A stretch of 32,557 bases of DNA from UBA3263 sp964549975 (GCA_964549975.1 CAZJWM010000008.1:1-32557), one strand, 5' to 3'; counted from the first letter of the stretch, positions 1-8,901 are shown. The notes: a model not told the origin generated them from the letters alone. Translations and numbers: made by a program.

Positions 1-15
1 CGTTTTTCATTTCTG

Positions 16-23
16 CAAAGTTA
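16..23 (-). promoter_or_regulatory. Bacteroidetes -7 promoter box facing left
   Basis: The complement reads TAACTTTG, a full match to the Bacteroidetes -7 element TAnnTTTG. It points off the left edge, so it would serve a gene outside the window. I see no clear -33 TTTG at the expected distance, so this is a motif match only. Confidence 0.45.
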
Positions 24-74
24 CCAATTTTTTCCGACATTCCCCCCACGCGCCCGCCCAATCCCCGCCGCTAT

Positions 75-614
75 TTATAGTCGGGAGAGGGGCGCGAGGA
101 TTTCGAAGGCTTCGGCTTGCGAGAGCTGACGACGCTGCGCAATGGCCTCGGCAAGCGACTTTGCCACTTCGCAGACTCCCGGGTGGGAGAAGAGTCGGCT
201 GCAATAGTTCATCGCTTTAGTGTAGATGTTGGTGGCTTCGTCGGCCTCAAGTTGACAGAGTTCGCCGGCCTCCTCTTGCAGGAAAGCGCGCATCTGGCGG
301 TCGGCCTCAGCGCCCACGCTCGAAAGCGAGCGATGCGCCATCTGCCGGCAGGCCACGTTGCCCACAAGCATTGCCGCCTCAATCTGAAAACGCTGCAAAC
401 GGGCCTGCCAAGCGCTCTTGGGCGACTGCGCCTGCGACATGCAGAGATAAAACTCCGGCGCCATCACCATTGCCCTATCGGCCTCGGCATCCAAGTCGAT
501 GGCATGGAGCTGCTCCTCGGCATCCCAAACCATCAAACTGATGGCCATACCTGCCAAACCGTAACACTTGTCGGTTTCGTCAATATATTTCAGCGATTCT
601 GTTGATTTGTTCAT
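75..614 (-). CDS. Hypothetical helical protein, last gene of the leuS operon
   Basis: I do not recognise this 179-residue protein. It has no signal peptide, no long hydrophobic stretch and no familiar catalytic motif. Its composition is rich in Ala, Glu, Gln and Leu, which suggests a mostly alpha-helical cytoplasmic protein. It contains several scattered cysteines but no CxxC pair. The start ATG overlaps the TGA stop of the acyltransferase gene upstream as ATGA, a layout typical of translational coupling, so it is almost certainly expressed with that gene. It ends in TAA. Because it belongs to the same transcription unit as leuS, rdgB and the porZ-like gene, it is real rather than a chance frame, but its position gives no firm clue to its job. 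Confidence 0.8.
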   Translation of the reverse strand: MNKSTESLKYIDETDKCYGLAGMAISLMVWDAEEQLHAIDLDAEADRAMVMAPEFYLCMSQAQSPKSAWQARLQRFQIEAAMLVGNVACRQMAHRSLSSVGAEADRQMRAFLQEEAGELCQLEADEATNIYTKAMNYCSRLFSHPGVCEVAKSLAEAIAQRRQLSQAEAFEILAPLSRL

Positions 615-1663
615 TTTGTTGTGGGGTGATAAAAATATGATTCAATGTAGCGCCACGAGAGCATTGCCATGACCAAAATCATGGCTACCGACAGAGCAAA
701 CATTATATAAACGTTTGTAATATGCGAGATCATGGTCTCTCTGAGCACCAGCATGATGGGCAAATGAAATAGATAGATTGAATAGGAGATGTTTGGCAAG
801 CGCGAACTCAATGCGAGGGGTTTCAAACCAATCGAAACGTACATTGCCAAGATTGAAACAGCGACGGGCTGCACCACTATATGATACCACAAAGTTTCGC
901 ACGGCACACACATCAGCACCAATGAGACAACGGCCAGCCAATGTTTCCGGCGCATGAAACGCTCCAAATATAGGCGTATAGCCACTCCGACATAGAAATA
1001 TGTCAGTTGGCCGAAGAATTGTCGCGATAGGATATCGTAGATCTCGCGTTCTGTGGTTTGGTAGAGCAGCGACATCCAATAGCGATAGATCATCGAGACA
1101 ATGACTATGGCAAGCAAGAGCTGCCACACGTAGCGGCTGCAACGTCTCAACAACAGCACTACGATAGGCACCGACAGATAGAGCATCCACTCCACCTTGA
1201 GAGTCCACAGCGAGCCATTAACGGCCGTGCCGTCAAACACTCCGGGAAGTGCCGGGTGGAGGAAGTTAAGAAACGTGAGATTGGCAGCTAAATATTTCCA
1301 AAAGTCAACGGATGAGAAATAGTCGGCCGGGGCAAGGCTTGAGAGGCAGACAAGCCCCAGCGCACAAGTCAAAACTATCGTCAGATACGGTGGTAGGATT
1401 CTGCGAGCTCTGGCCTTGACATATCGCCATAATGCTCCGGGAGTCCCGGCATAGCGACTATAGCTACCATAAACCAAGAAACCGCTCAAAGCAAAAAATC
1501 CGCCAACAGCATCGTAGGATGACGTTGGCAGAAAGAACTGAGTGTTGAATACGTAGTTGAAATGCGACACCACCACAATAAACGCCAAATAATATCGCAC
1601 CAAATTCATATTATTGCGGTGCGATATTATTGAAGCATTCAGTATGTCATTGTCGCTGCTCAT
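611..1663 (-). CDS. Acyltransferase family 3 membrane protein
   Basis: This 350-residue protein has about ten hydrophobic segments. Its N-terminal region matches acyltransferase family 3 (OafA/WecH-like): Arg23 lies at the start of the first membrane helix and His34 follows in SHFNYV, the usual position of the conserved R and H. A second family-like element, FFALSGFLVYGSY, follows. Members O-acylate cell-surface sugars, lipopolysaccharide or exported small molecules; the substrate cannot be read from the sequence. The start ATG directly follows the TAA of the porZ-like gene with no gap. An alternative start, Met19, gives the more usual family N-terminus and lies in the loop of a strong hairpin. 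The gene looks more AT-rich than its neighbours, which may indicate recent acquisition. A role in modifying the anionic LPS handled by PorZ is a guess from adjacency only. Confidence 0.85.
   Translation of the reverse strand: MSSDNDILNASIISHRNNMNLVRYYLAFIVVVSHFNYVFNTQFFLPTSSYDAVGGFFALSGFLVYGSYSRYAGTPGALWRYVKARARRILPPYLTIVLTCALGLVCLSSLAPADYFSSVDFWKYLAANLTFLNFLHPALPGVFDGTAVNGSLWTLKVEWMLYLSVPIVVLLLRRCSRYVWQLLLAIVIVSMIYRYWMSLLYQTTEREIYDILSRQFFGQLTYFYVGVAIRLYLERFMRRKHWLAVVSLVLMCVPCETLWYHIVVQPVAVSILAMYVSIGLKPLALSSRLPNISYSIYLFHLPIMLVLRETMISHITNVYIMFALSVAMILVMAMLSWRYIESYFYHPTTK
1588..1631 (-). promoter_or_regulatory. Perfect 14-bp hairpin in the acyltransferase 5' coding region
   Basis: Bases 1588-1601 and 1618-1631 are exact reverse complements (AATAATATCGCACC on the + strand), separated by 16 bases. 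On the mRNA the hairpin spans roughly codons 11-25 of the acyltransferase gene. The loop exposes the ATG of Met19 (bases 1607-1609). No T-run follows, so it is not a standard terminator. It may tune translation between the porZ-like gene and the acyltransferase gene. Confidence 0.6.
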
Positions 1664-4045
1664 TTAATTGATGACAAGGATTTTGGCAACGACTCCGGAA
1701 TTGGAACCGGATGCGTTTTGTGTGGCGTGAACGAAGTAGACGCCGCTCTTAACGCGATTGCCCGAGGCATCGCAGCCATCCCAAAGGAGCATACCGCCGG
1801 TGGAGGTGTCGACGTGGAACACTTTTCCTGCTGCATCAGAGATCTTCACCAAGCTGCCATCCATCAGTCCATCGATTGTAATCCAACCGGTGTAGTCGGG
1901 AGTGACGGGATTGGGATAGACTCTCACGTCGCTAAAATCGTCGGCCGCGGGAGCCGAAGCAGAGTGATAGATTTGCAGACCGACGTCAGTGCCAACATAC
2001 ACGTCATTGCTCTCGGGATCGGGGTAAGCCACGTAGACCGTGTTGGAGATAATCTTAGAATTGTCTGTAGTGTAGGTCTCGAGTATCTTGGTGCCGTCGG
2101 CGTTTACGTGATAGAGACCGGAGCCATCCGTGGCAATCCACTTCTCATTGTTGGCATCAACATAGATGCGACGCACTTCCACGCCGGTCAACAGATAGTC
2201 GGCAAGGTTGGTGCCGTCGTTGCGAGGCACTTTCGGACGTGTCAGCGCAAAACTCGTAGTGAAGAGCTCAGCCGGGTTCTTGATAATGGCCACGCCATCT
2301 GTGGTGGAGCACCACACCCATCCGTTCTGATCTTCTATCATATGGAAGATATATCCGGGAGCGTAGGAAGCGCCATCGGAGTCTAACGAGAATGTCTGCT
2401 TTGACGATACCTTGAAGTTGTCAACGTTAAGCCAATCTTTGTTGGTATTAACGCCAACCATGCCGGTTCTTACGGCCACCAGCACAATTCCCGAACTATG
2501 AATCAAGAATGAGATGCTGTGAGTGGTGCCAAGTGCGCCTAAGTCAAGAGATTTCCAATCTTCTTTTTCAGGGCCTGCTTTCAGCGCTGCGGCCGGAATG
2601 ATGTGCAAATCAGGCGCATCAGCCTCTGAAATATGGTTCTGATACATCCACAAGTTGCCATCCGGGTCACAATGCAGATCAGCCACCATATAAGCACTTG
2701 TTGGTTTTACTAATGGGCTGTTATCAACTGTGTATTTTGTAATTTTTCCGTCGGCATCGCGAATCATCAAGCCGCTTGAGAACGTGCCGAGAGCGTATGC
2801 ACCTTTGCCTAATTGGGGAAGAGGACAAAATTCGTAACCATACGTAACCCCCGGATTAATCGCCGTGAATGTGCCGTTCTCGTCGCACATATCCACGGCA
2901 ACAGCACCTGTGTATGTGTTCTCATTATCGACGCCTTGGGTCATGAAATACCAGGTGCCGTCGTCGGTGCGGGCCACGTTGCCGACGTTGGGGCCAGTGA
3001 TGGCGTTGGGGCGGAAGGGGGTGGTGAGAGTTTCGTCGATGGCTGTGCCGGCAGAGGTGAGTTTATACTCGCCGATGCCGGTGGAGCTCAGGGCCCAGAC
3101 GTCGTCGGTGGAGCCGGCCCAGGAACCCATGGCGTTTTGTTTCAGGGCTGAAGCGAGGGAGTAGTCGCCCTTCAGGGTGCCGTCGGAGGCCACAATCAGC
3201 AGGCGCGATTGCGTGTTGTAAGGCGAGGAACAGACCACGGCGCCGCCATCCTTGGTGCGCGAGATGCGCGAGCCGGGGAGCTGCGAGCTGGTGTAGAAGC
3301 CATGGCCCGAGCCTGAGCTCAGCTGAGTCCAGCTGACGCCGGAGTAGTCGGCCTTGGGGGTGACCTTGTAGATCTGGTCGTTGTTGGCGCCAATCATAAA
3401 TTCGTCGCTGCCCACGTTTTCAAAGTCGCGAAAACTGCCGCCGGCCTCGGTGAAGGCGCTCAGGCGGTTGTGGTTGTCGGCCTTGGGAGCGATGTAGGTT
3501 TTCGATGCGTTGCTCATGTAGAGGTAGTCGCCGCATACGGCCACTGCATACATTGCCTGATTATACAGACCGCTCTCCACCACTATGGAGCGCGCCTCGT
3601 TGATGGTGACCAAGCCGAAGTCGGTGGCCACGTAGATGATGTCGCCATCGAAGGCCACGTCGTTGATGGTCTTGCCGGAGGTGAGGGCGGCGTTGTAGAT
3701 GTCGGGGATGTTGACCACACGGCCGTTGTCGTAGAGCAGGTCGATGTTGCCGTCGCTGTAGGCAATAAACAGATATTCGCGGTCGAAGTTATACCACAGA
3801 CAGTTGACGCCGGTGTCCGACAGATAGTTGGCGGTGGAATAGCTGATGAGTTCGCCCGTAGTCTTGTCGTAGGCCGACAGGGAGCTTTGCGACACGGCAA
3901 AGACCGTCTGCGGGGTGTCGACCAGACGCTGAGCGGTGTTGCCAAACATGGGGATATATTCCCAGGAGCCCACAACCTGCTGAGCGGAGGCACCGCCGGC
4001 CACTGCGGCCATGGCCAGGAGAGATATGATTAGCGATTTTTGCAT
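1664..4045 (-). CDS. porZ: PorZ-like type IX secretion protein with C-terminal sorting domain
   Basis: This 793-residue protein starts with a clear signal peptide, with likely cleavage after ASA at about residue 22. The body has repeated beta-propeller blades with recurring elements such as NCLWYNF, AYSDGNIDLLYDNGR and WIATDGSGLYHV. From about residue 707 it has a T9SS type A C-terminal domain, opening with VRVYPNPV and ending in GVVAKILVIN. PorZ in Porphyromonas is a surface component of the type IX attachment complex that delivers anionic lipopolysaccharide to cargo. Length (about 776 in P. gingivalis), domain order and the N-terminal GSWEYIPMFGNTAQRL region fit that family. An alternative is a generic two-component-regulator propeller protein with a sorting tail. 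It lies nine bases after rdgB and directly abuts the acyltransferase gene. Bases around 2200-2950 look less GC-rich than the rest. Confidence 0.75.
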   Translation of the reverse strand: MQKSLIISLLAMAAVAGGASAQQVVGSWEYIPMFGNTAQRLVDTPQTVFAVSQSSLSAYDKTTGELISYSTANYLSDTGVNCLWYNFDREYLFIAYSDGNIDLLYDNGRVVNIPDIYNAALTSGKTINDVAFDGDIIYVATDFGLVTINEARSIVVESGLYNQAMYAVAVCGDYLYMSNASKTYIAPKADNHNRLSAFTEAGGSFRDFENVGSDEFMIGANNDQIYKVTPKADYSGVSWTQLSSGSGHGFYTSSQLPGSRISRTKDGGAVVCSSPYNTQSRLLIVASDGTLKGDYSLASALKQNAMGSWAGSTDDVWALSSTGIGEYKLTSAGTAIDETLTTPFRPNAITGPNVGNVARTDDGTWYFMTQGVDNENTYTGAVAVDMCDENGTFTAINPGVTYGYEFCPLPQLGKGAYALGTFSSGLMIRDADGKITKYTVDNSPLVKPTSAYMVADLHCDPDGNLWMYQNHISEADAPDLHIIPAAALKAGPEKEDWKSLDLGALGTTHSISFLIHSSGIVLVAVRTGMVGVNTNKDWLNVDNFKVSSKQTFSLDSDGASYAPGYIFHMIEDQNGWVWCSTTDGVAIIKNPAELFTTSFALTRPKVPRNDGTNLADYLLTGVEVRRIYVDANNEKWIATDGSGLYHVNADGTKILETYTTDNSKIISNTVYVAYPDPESNDVYVGTDVGLQIYHSASAPAADDFSDVRVYPNPVTPDYTGWITIDGLMDGSLVKISDAAGKVFHVDTSTGGMLLWDGCDASGNRVKSGVYFVHATQNASGSNSGVVAKILVIN

Positions 4046-4054
4046 AGAGATTGA

Positions 4055-4630
4055 TTAGAGAAGTATTTGCATTAGTTTAGACATGGCACGTCCGCGATGA
4101 CTGATGGCGTTTTTCTCGTCGGGGGTCATCTCGGCAAAAGTTTTTGTGCAACCGTCGGGGCGAAACACCGGGTCGTAGCCGAAGCCGTCGGCGCCGTGGG
4201 GCTCGGTGGTGATGGTGCCCTCCACGATGCCCTCCACCAGCTGCAGACGGCCGCCGCGCAGCAGCGCGATGACCGTGCGGAAGCGAGCGCGGCGATTTTC
4301 CACGCCCTGCATCTCGCGCAGGAGTCGGGCCATGTTGGCGGCGGAGTCGTGGCCGGGGCCGGCATAGCGCGCGGAGTAGACGCCGGGGGCGCCGCCCAGG
4401 GCTTCCACCTCCAGGCCGGTGTCGTCGGCAAAGCAGTCCACGCCGCCGAAGCGGTCGGCCACGAAGCGTGCCTTCAGCTCGGCGTTGTCGTCGAGGGTGT
4501 CGGCGGTTTCGGGGATGTCGGCGGTGCAGCCTATATCGGCCAGAGAGCGCACGTCGAGGCGGTGGCCGGCCATGCGGCGCACCTCCTCGAGTTTATGTGA
4601 ATTGTTGGTTGCAAAAACTATCATGCTCAT
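4055..4630 (-). CDS. rdgB: RdgB/HAM1 family dITP/XTP pyrophosphatase
   Basis: The enzyme hydrolyses non-canonical purine triphosphates (dITP, XTP, ITP) to monophosphates and keeps them out of DNA and RNA. The 191-residue protein is full length for the family. It has the nucleotide-binding start ATNNSHKLEEV (residues 7-17), the metal and catalytic region FADDTGLEVEALGGAPG with Asp69 and Asp70, SARYAG at 86-91, and the late GFGYDPVF and SHRGRA motifs. It is cytoplasmic. It follows leuS after a 42-base gap that contains a small hairpin, and precedes the porZ-like gene by nine bases, so all three probably share a transcript. Confidence 0.96.
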   Translation of the reverse strand: MSMIVFATNNSHKLEEVRRMAGHRLDVRSLADIGCTADIPETADTLDDNAELKARFVADRFGGVDCFADDTGLEVEALGGAPGVYSARYAGPGHDSAANMARLLREMQGVENRRARFRTVIALLRGGRLQLVEGIVEGTITTEPHGADGFGYDPVFRPDGCTKTFAEMTPDEKNAISHRGRAMSKLMQILL

Positions 4631-4637
4631 TTAAGGT

Positions 4638-4660
4638 AAAACGCCCGGAGCGGGCATTTT
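4638..4660 (-). terminator. Small bidirectional hairpin between leuS and rdgB
   Basis: GCCCG (4643-4647) and CGGGC (4651-4655) form a 5-bp stem with a 3-base loop, flanked by AAAA on one side and TTTT on the other. In the leuS direction the stem is followed by GTTTTACC. It could be a weak terminator or attenuator that lowers expression of rdgB and porZ relative to leuS. Confidence 0.45.
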
Positions 4661-4672
4661 ATTGTTTGATGG

Positions 4673-7435
4673 TTATTTAATGACGATGTTCACCACCTTT
4701 TTGGGCACGAAGATGGTCTTGACCACCTGCTTGCCCTCGAGCCACTTGGCAGCGGCCGGGTCGGCCAGAGCTGCGGCAATCACGTCGTCGCCGGCCATGT
4801 CGGCGGCCACGGTGAGATTGAAGCGAGCCTTGCCATTGAAGCTCACGGCGTAGGTCACCTCCGAGTCGACGAGATATTTCTCATCGTAGGAGGGCCATTG
4901 GGCGTCGCACACGGTGGTGTCGTGGCCCAGGGCGCCATGCCAGAGCTCTTCGGCCACGTGGGGAGCAAACGGGGTGAGAAGCACCACCAGCGGCTCCAAC
5001 ACGGCGCGAGCCGTGCACTTCTGCTGAGTGAGCTCGTTGACGCAAATCATGAATGCGGCCACGGAGGTGTTGTAGCTAAACGACTCAATGTCGGATGTCA
5101 CCTTTTTAATCAAGGTGTGGATGGTCTTGAGGTTGGCGGCGGTGGGCTCGGCGTCGGTCACACCGGCGTCGTAGAGTTTCCACAAGCGCTTGATGAAGCG
5201 GTTCACGCCGTCGATGCCGTTAGTGTCCCAGGGTTTGCTCTGTTCCAGCGGGCCGAGGAACATCTCATAGAGGCGGAGAGTGTCGGCGCCATAGCGCTCC
5301 ACGATGTCGTCGGGGTTGACCACGTTGAACATCGACTTGCTCATCTTCTCCACGGCCCAACCACACACGTAGCGGCCATCTTCGAGCACAAACTCGGCGG
5401 TGGCAAATTCCGGACGCCAGCGGCGGAAGGCCTCGAGGTCGAGGATGTCGTTGGCCACGATGTTGACGTCGACGTGGATGGGGGTGACGTCGTATTGATC
5501 CTTCAGGCCGAAGCTCACGAAGGTGTTGGTGTCTTTGATGCGATACACAAAGTTGCTGCGGCCCTGAATCATGCCTTGGTTGATGAGCTTGCGGAAGGGT
5601 TCCGGCTCACAGACTTCGCCCAAGTCGTAGAGGAATTTGTTCCAGAAGCGGCTGTAGATGAGGTGGCCGGTGGCGTGTTCGGTGCCGCCAATGTAGAGGT
5701 CAACCGAGCGCCAATAGTTGTTGGCCTCGTGGCTCACCAGAGCTTCGGAGTTGTGGGGGTCCATATAGCGGAGATAGTAGGCGCTGCTGCCGGCAAAACC
5801 GGGCATGGTGTTCAGCTCCAAGGGGTAGCCCTCGGGGGTGTGCCAGCCTTCGGCGTGGCCCAACGGGGGTTCGCCCTTTTCGGTGGGCAGATAGCTGTCT
5901 ACTTCGGGCAAGAGCAGGGGCAACTGCTCGGCGGGGAGCATCTGCGGGATGCCGTCTTTATAGTAGACGGGGAAGGGTTCGCCCCAATAGCGCTGGCGCG
6001 AGAAGATGGCGTCGCGCAGGCGGAAGTTCACCTTCACGCGGCCCAGGCCCTTCTCCGAGATGAAACGTTTGGTGGCGGCAATGGCGTCTTTCACCTCCAT
6101 GCCGTTGAGGTTGAGTTCGGGGCCTTCGGAGTTGATCATTCGGCCGCTCTTGGCGTCGAAGCTCTCCTCGGAAACGTCGGCACCCTCAATCAGCGGGATG
6201 ATGGGCAGGTCGAAGCGACGGGCAAAGGCATAGTCGCGGCTGTCGTGGGCGGGCACGGCCATGATGGCGCCGGTGCCATATCCGGCCAACACGTAGTCGC
6301 TCACCCAGATGGGTATCTGCTTGCCGTTGAGGGGATTCACGGCGTAGGCACCGGTCCAGACGCCGGTGACCTTGCGGTCGATCATGCGCTCGCGCTCGGT
6401 CTTGTTTTTCACCTCGGCGAGATAGGCCTGCACGGCCTGACGCTGCTCGGCTGTGGTGACTTGGTCCACATAGGTGCTCTCCGGAGCGAGCACCATGAAG
6501 GTGACGCCGAAGATGGTGTCGGCACGAGTGGTGAAAATCTCCAGCTCAAGGTCGCTGTTGGCCACCTTGAAGCGCATTTCGGCGCCTTCGCTGCGGCCAA
6601 TCCAGTTGCGCTGGGTCTCCTTCAGAGAGTCGGTCCAGTCGAGGGTGTCGAGGCCGTCGAGCAGGCGCTGGGCGTAGGCGCTCACGCGCAGACACCACTG
6701 ATACATCAGCTTCTGCTCCACGGGATAGCCACCGCGCACGCTCACGCCTTCGCTCACTTCGTCGTTGGCCAACACCGTGCCGAGCTTCGGGCACCAGTTG
6801 ACCATCGTGTGGCCCAGATAGGCAATGCGATAGTTCATCAGAGTGTCGCTCTGCTCCTTGGCGTCCATGGCGCGCCATTGGGCAGCGGTGAATTCCAGCT
6901 CCTTACTGCAGGCGGCGTGGAGGCCGTCGGTGCCCTGCGCGGCCAGATGAGCCACGAGTTGTTCGATGGGCATGGCGCGATTGGCCTTGGTGTCGTAGTA
7001 GTGGCCAAACATCTTCTGGAAGGCCCACTGCGTCCACTTATAATACTCGGGGTCGCAGGTTTTCACCTCGCGGCTCCAGTCGTAGCAGAAGCCGATTTTG
7101 TCCAATTGGCGGCGATAGCGCGCAATGTTTTCGGTGGTGGTCTTCTCGGGGTGTTGGCCCGTTTGGATGGCGTATTGTTCGGCGGGCAAACCATACGCAT
7201 CGTAGCCCATGGGGTGGAGCACGTTGAATCCACACAGGCGCTTATAGCGCGCGTAGATATCTGAGGCTATATAGCCCAGAGGATGACCCACGTGCAGGCC
7301 TGCACCGGAGGGATAGGGAAACATGTCGAGCACGTAGAACTTGAGTTTCTGCGTGTCGATCTCCACTTTGTAAGTGCCGTGATCTTTCCAATAGGCTTGC
7401 CAGCGGCTTTCGATGTCGATATGATTGTATTCCAT
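4673..7435 (-). CDS. leuS: Leucyl-tRNA synthetase
   Basis: This class I aminoacyl-tRNA synthetase charges tRNA-Leu. The 920-residue protein shows the HIGH-type motif HVGH at 48-51, preceded by FPYPSGAGL, and the KMSKS loop at 697-701 in AVEKMSKSMFNVV. The CP1 editing domain lies between, with the typical TTRADTIFGVTFMVLAPE stretch. An extra segment of about 60 residues just before KMSKS, around FGLKDQYDVTPIHVDV, looks like the leucine-specific insertion. The C-terminal anticodon-binding helices end in VVNIVIK. The start ATG lies 23 bases downstream of a TAACTTTG box, which makes leuS the likely first gene of the leftward operon. It ends in TAA. Confidence 0.98.
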   Translation of the reverse strand: MEYNHIDIESRWQAYWKDHGTYKVEIDTQKLKFYVLDMFPYPSGAGLHVGHPLGYIASDIYARYKRLCGFNVLHPMGYDAYGLPAEQYAIQTGQHPEKTTTENIARYRRQLDKIGFCYDWSREVKTCDPEYYKWTQWAFQKMFGHYYDTKANRAMPIEQLVAHLAAQGTDGLHAACSKELEFTAAQWRAMDAKEQSDTLMNYRIAYLGHTMVNWCPKLGTVLANDEVSEGVSVRGGYPVEQKLMYQWCLRVSAYAQRLLDGLDTLDWTDSLKETQRNWIGRSEGAEMRFKVANSDLELEIFTTRADTIFGVTFMVLAPESTYVDQVTTAEQRQAVQAYLAEVKNKTERERMIDRKVTGVWTGAYAVNPLNGKQIPIWVSDYVLAGYGTGAIMAVPAHDSRDYAFARRFDLPIIPLIEGADVSEESFDAKSGRMINSEGPELNLNGMEVKDAIAATKRFISEKGLGRVKVNFRLRDAIFSRQRYWGEPFPVYYKDGIPQMLPAEQLPLLLPEVDSYLPTEKGEPPLGHAEGWHTPEGYPLELNTMPGFAGSSAYYLRYMDPHNSEALVSHEANNYWRSVDLYIGGTEHATGHLIYSRFWNKFLYDLGEVCEPEPFRKLINQGMIQGRSNFVYRIKDTNTFVSFGLKDQYDVTPIHVDVNIVANDILDLEAFRRWRPEFATAEFVLEDGRYVCGWAVEKMSKSMFNVVNPDDIVERYGADTLRLYEMFLGPLEQSKPWDTNGIDGVNRFIKRLWKLYDAGVTDAEPTAANLKTIHTLIKKVTSDIESFSYNTSVAAFMICVNELTQQKCTARAVLEPLVVLLTPFAPHVAEELWHGALGHDTTVCDAQWPSYDEKYLVDSEVTYAVSFNGKARFNLTVAADMAGDDVIAAALADPAAAKWLEGKQVVKTIFVPKKVVNIVIK

Positions 7436-7457
7436 AACTAATAAGCTAAAATATACG

Positions 7458-7465
7458 CAAAGTTA
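7458..7465 (-). promoter_or_regulatory. Likely -7 box of the leuS operon promoter
   Basis: The complement reads TAACTTTG, a perfect TAnnTTTG match 23 bases upstream of the leuS ATG. The -33 region is not clearly recognisable. Placement between the end of the ATPase gene and leuS makes this the best candidate start of the leuS-rdgB-porZ-acyltransferase transcript. Confidence 0.6.
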
Positions 7466-7566
7466 CTGAGAATTTTTGGTATTTCAGAGATTGATAGTGG
7501 ATTATTGATGTCGTCGCACCCGGCCAAGATGGCCAACGCGCTGATTTACCGCAGATTAGGTGAAAT

Positions 7567-8901
7567 CTACAGAAATTGAGCCATATAGAACGGCAGATAG
7601 AGCACGTCGGCCTCCTTGCGCAGGTCTTTGGTGTAGACCAAATACTTATTCTTGATGCGCGAGGAGAATTTCTCGCAAAAGGCATCGAGCGAGGCGTGCA
7701 CCTTGTAGCCTGACGACTTCACCTCAATGGGGCTAATCTTGTCGGCCTCGGCTATCAAGAAGTCGATTTCGTAGTTGTGGCGGCCGCTTTCGGTGGGAAA
7801 GGTGTAGTAGTAGAGCTCATGTCCGGCCGACTTAAGCGTTTGCGCCACAACGTTCTCATAGAGGTAGCCCAGGTCGGTGCCAAGCTTGTCGCTCCAAAGC
7901 TTCTGATAGATGATGTTGTCGGTGAACTGCTTATCCCAGAAGGCAAGGGTGACAAACAGGCCGGTGTCGCAAACATACATTTTGTAGCGGTCGGTGTCGC
8001 AGTGCAGCGCCATCCCCACTCCGGGGTCGTTGGCGTGATGGGCCACATTCACCACCATCGAGTCTTGCAAGTCGGAGATTGCCTCGGCCATACGAGTTCG
8101 GCGAGCGCCGCTCACGGCCGAGCCCACCATATAGCGCGAGGCGTTGCGCGTGAGCGCACTCGGGATGTTGTGAAACAGCTTGGAGACATTGCCCGAGGGG
8201 TCTATCTTGATGAAATCGCTCTCATAGAGGGAGATGATTGAGCGTTTCACTTCGTCGACTTCGCTCATATCTTTTGTGGTGAGATAAGCATTGACCGCTT
8301 GCGGCATTCCGCCCACGAGCATATACAGACGGAAGTCGCGCATGGCGCTGCGATTGCCCACGTTGCCCATGCCTCGGCGGTTGGCAAACAGGTCGCCGAG
8401 CAGCGACACTGACACGTCGTCGCCCATGGCCCAGCGAAATTCCTCATAGTCCAACGGATAGAGACACAATTCACGCTCCTCGCTGGGAATCACGATATCC
8501 TTCACGTTTTGGCGAATGGACAACAGCGAGCCGGTTTCGATATAGTCGTAGCGACCGTCGGCCACCAGATGCTTGATGGCCTGACGTGCGGGCGGACACT
8601 GCTGAATCTCGTCGAACACAATCACCGACTTGCGGGGGTGGAGCTTCGCATTGTAGGCAATCTGGAGGCGCATAAACAGGTAGTCGAGATCGGAAATATC
8701 GTTAAAGAGTTCGCGCACTTCGGCCTTGCAGTTGGTGAAGTCCACAGTGATTGACGAGTCATATTCCCGACGAGCAAACTCCGCCACCAGCGTGGATTTG
8801 CCCACACGCCGAGCGCCCTTAATTAGCAGGGCTGTGGTGCCGCCGCTGCGTTGCTTCCAGCGGAGCATTTTGGAGTAGAGTTTTCGCTTAAAAACGTTCA
8901 T
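7567..8901 (-). CDS. AAA ATPase with DUF4143-type C-terminal domain
   Basis: This 444-residue protein belongs to the widespread bacterial and archaeal AAA_14/DUF4143 family, whose role is still poorly understood. The N-terminal ATPase has Walker A GARRVGKST (29-37), Walker B SVIVFDEIQ with Asp97-Glu98, and the sensor-like GSLLS segment. The C-terminal part contains NYEIDFLI followed by PIEVKSSG, which resembles a PD-(D/E)XK nuclease-fold core with D and ExK. It is a single gene with its own promoter upstream and leuS downstream. It ends in TAG, with an in-frame TAA six codons later. It could be an addiction, defence or regulatory ATPase; the sequence does not say which. Confidence 0.9.
   Translation of the reverse strand: MNVFKRKLYSKMLRWKQRSGGTTALLIKGARRVGKSTLVAEFARREYDSSITVDFTNCKAEVRELFNDISDLDYLFMRLQIAYNAKLHPRKSVIVFDEIQQCPPARQAIKHLVADGRYDYIETGSLLSIRQNVKDIVIPSEERELCLYPLDYEEFRWAMGDDVSVSLLGDLFANRRGMGNVGNRSAMRDFRLYMLVGGMPQAVNAYLTTKDMSEVDEVKRSIISLYESDFIKIDPSGNVSKLFHNIPSALTRNASRYMVGSAVSGARRTRMAEAISDLQDSMVVNVAHHANDPGVGMALHCDTDRYKMYVCDTGLFVTLAFWDKQFTDNIIYQKLWSDKLGTDLGYLYENVVAQTLKSAGHELYYYTFPTESGRHNYEIDFLIAEADKISPIEVKSSGYKVHASLDAFCEKFSSRIKNKYLVYTKDLRKEADVLYLPFYMAQFL

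Noticed and set aside
1588..1631. Invertible DNA switch at the 14-bp inverted repeat
   Set aside because: The enclosed 16 bases are too short for a known invertase and no recombinase gene is close. An RNA hairpin is the simpler reading.
4898..7264. 788-residue open frame antisense to leuS
   Set aside because: Its Val/Gly/His/Ala-rich sequence has no recognisable motifs. Such frames arise where GC-rich genes favour C or G at the third codon position. leuS on the other strand is certain.
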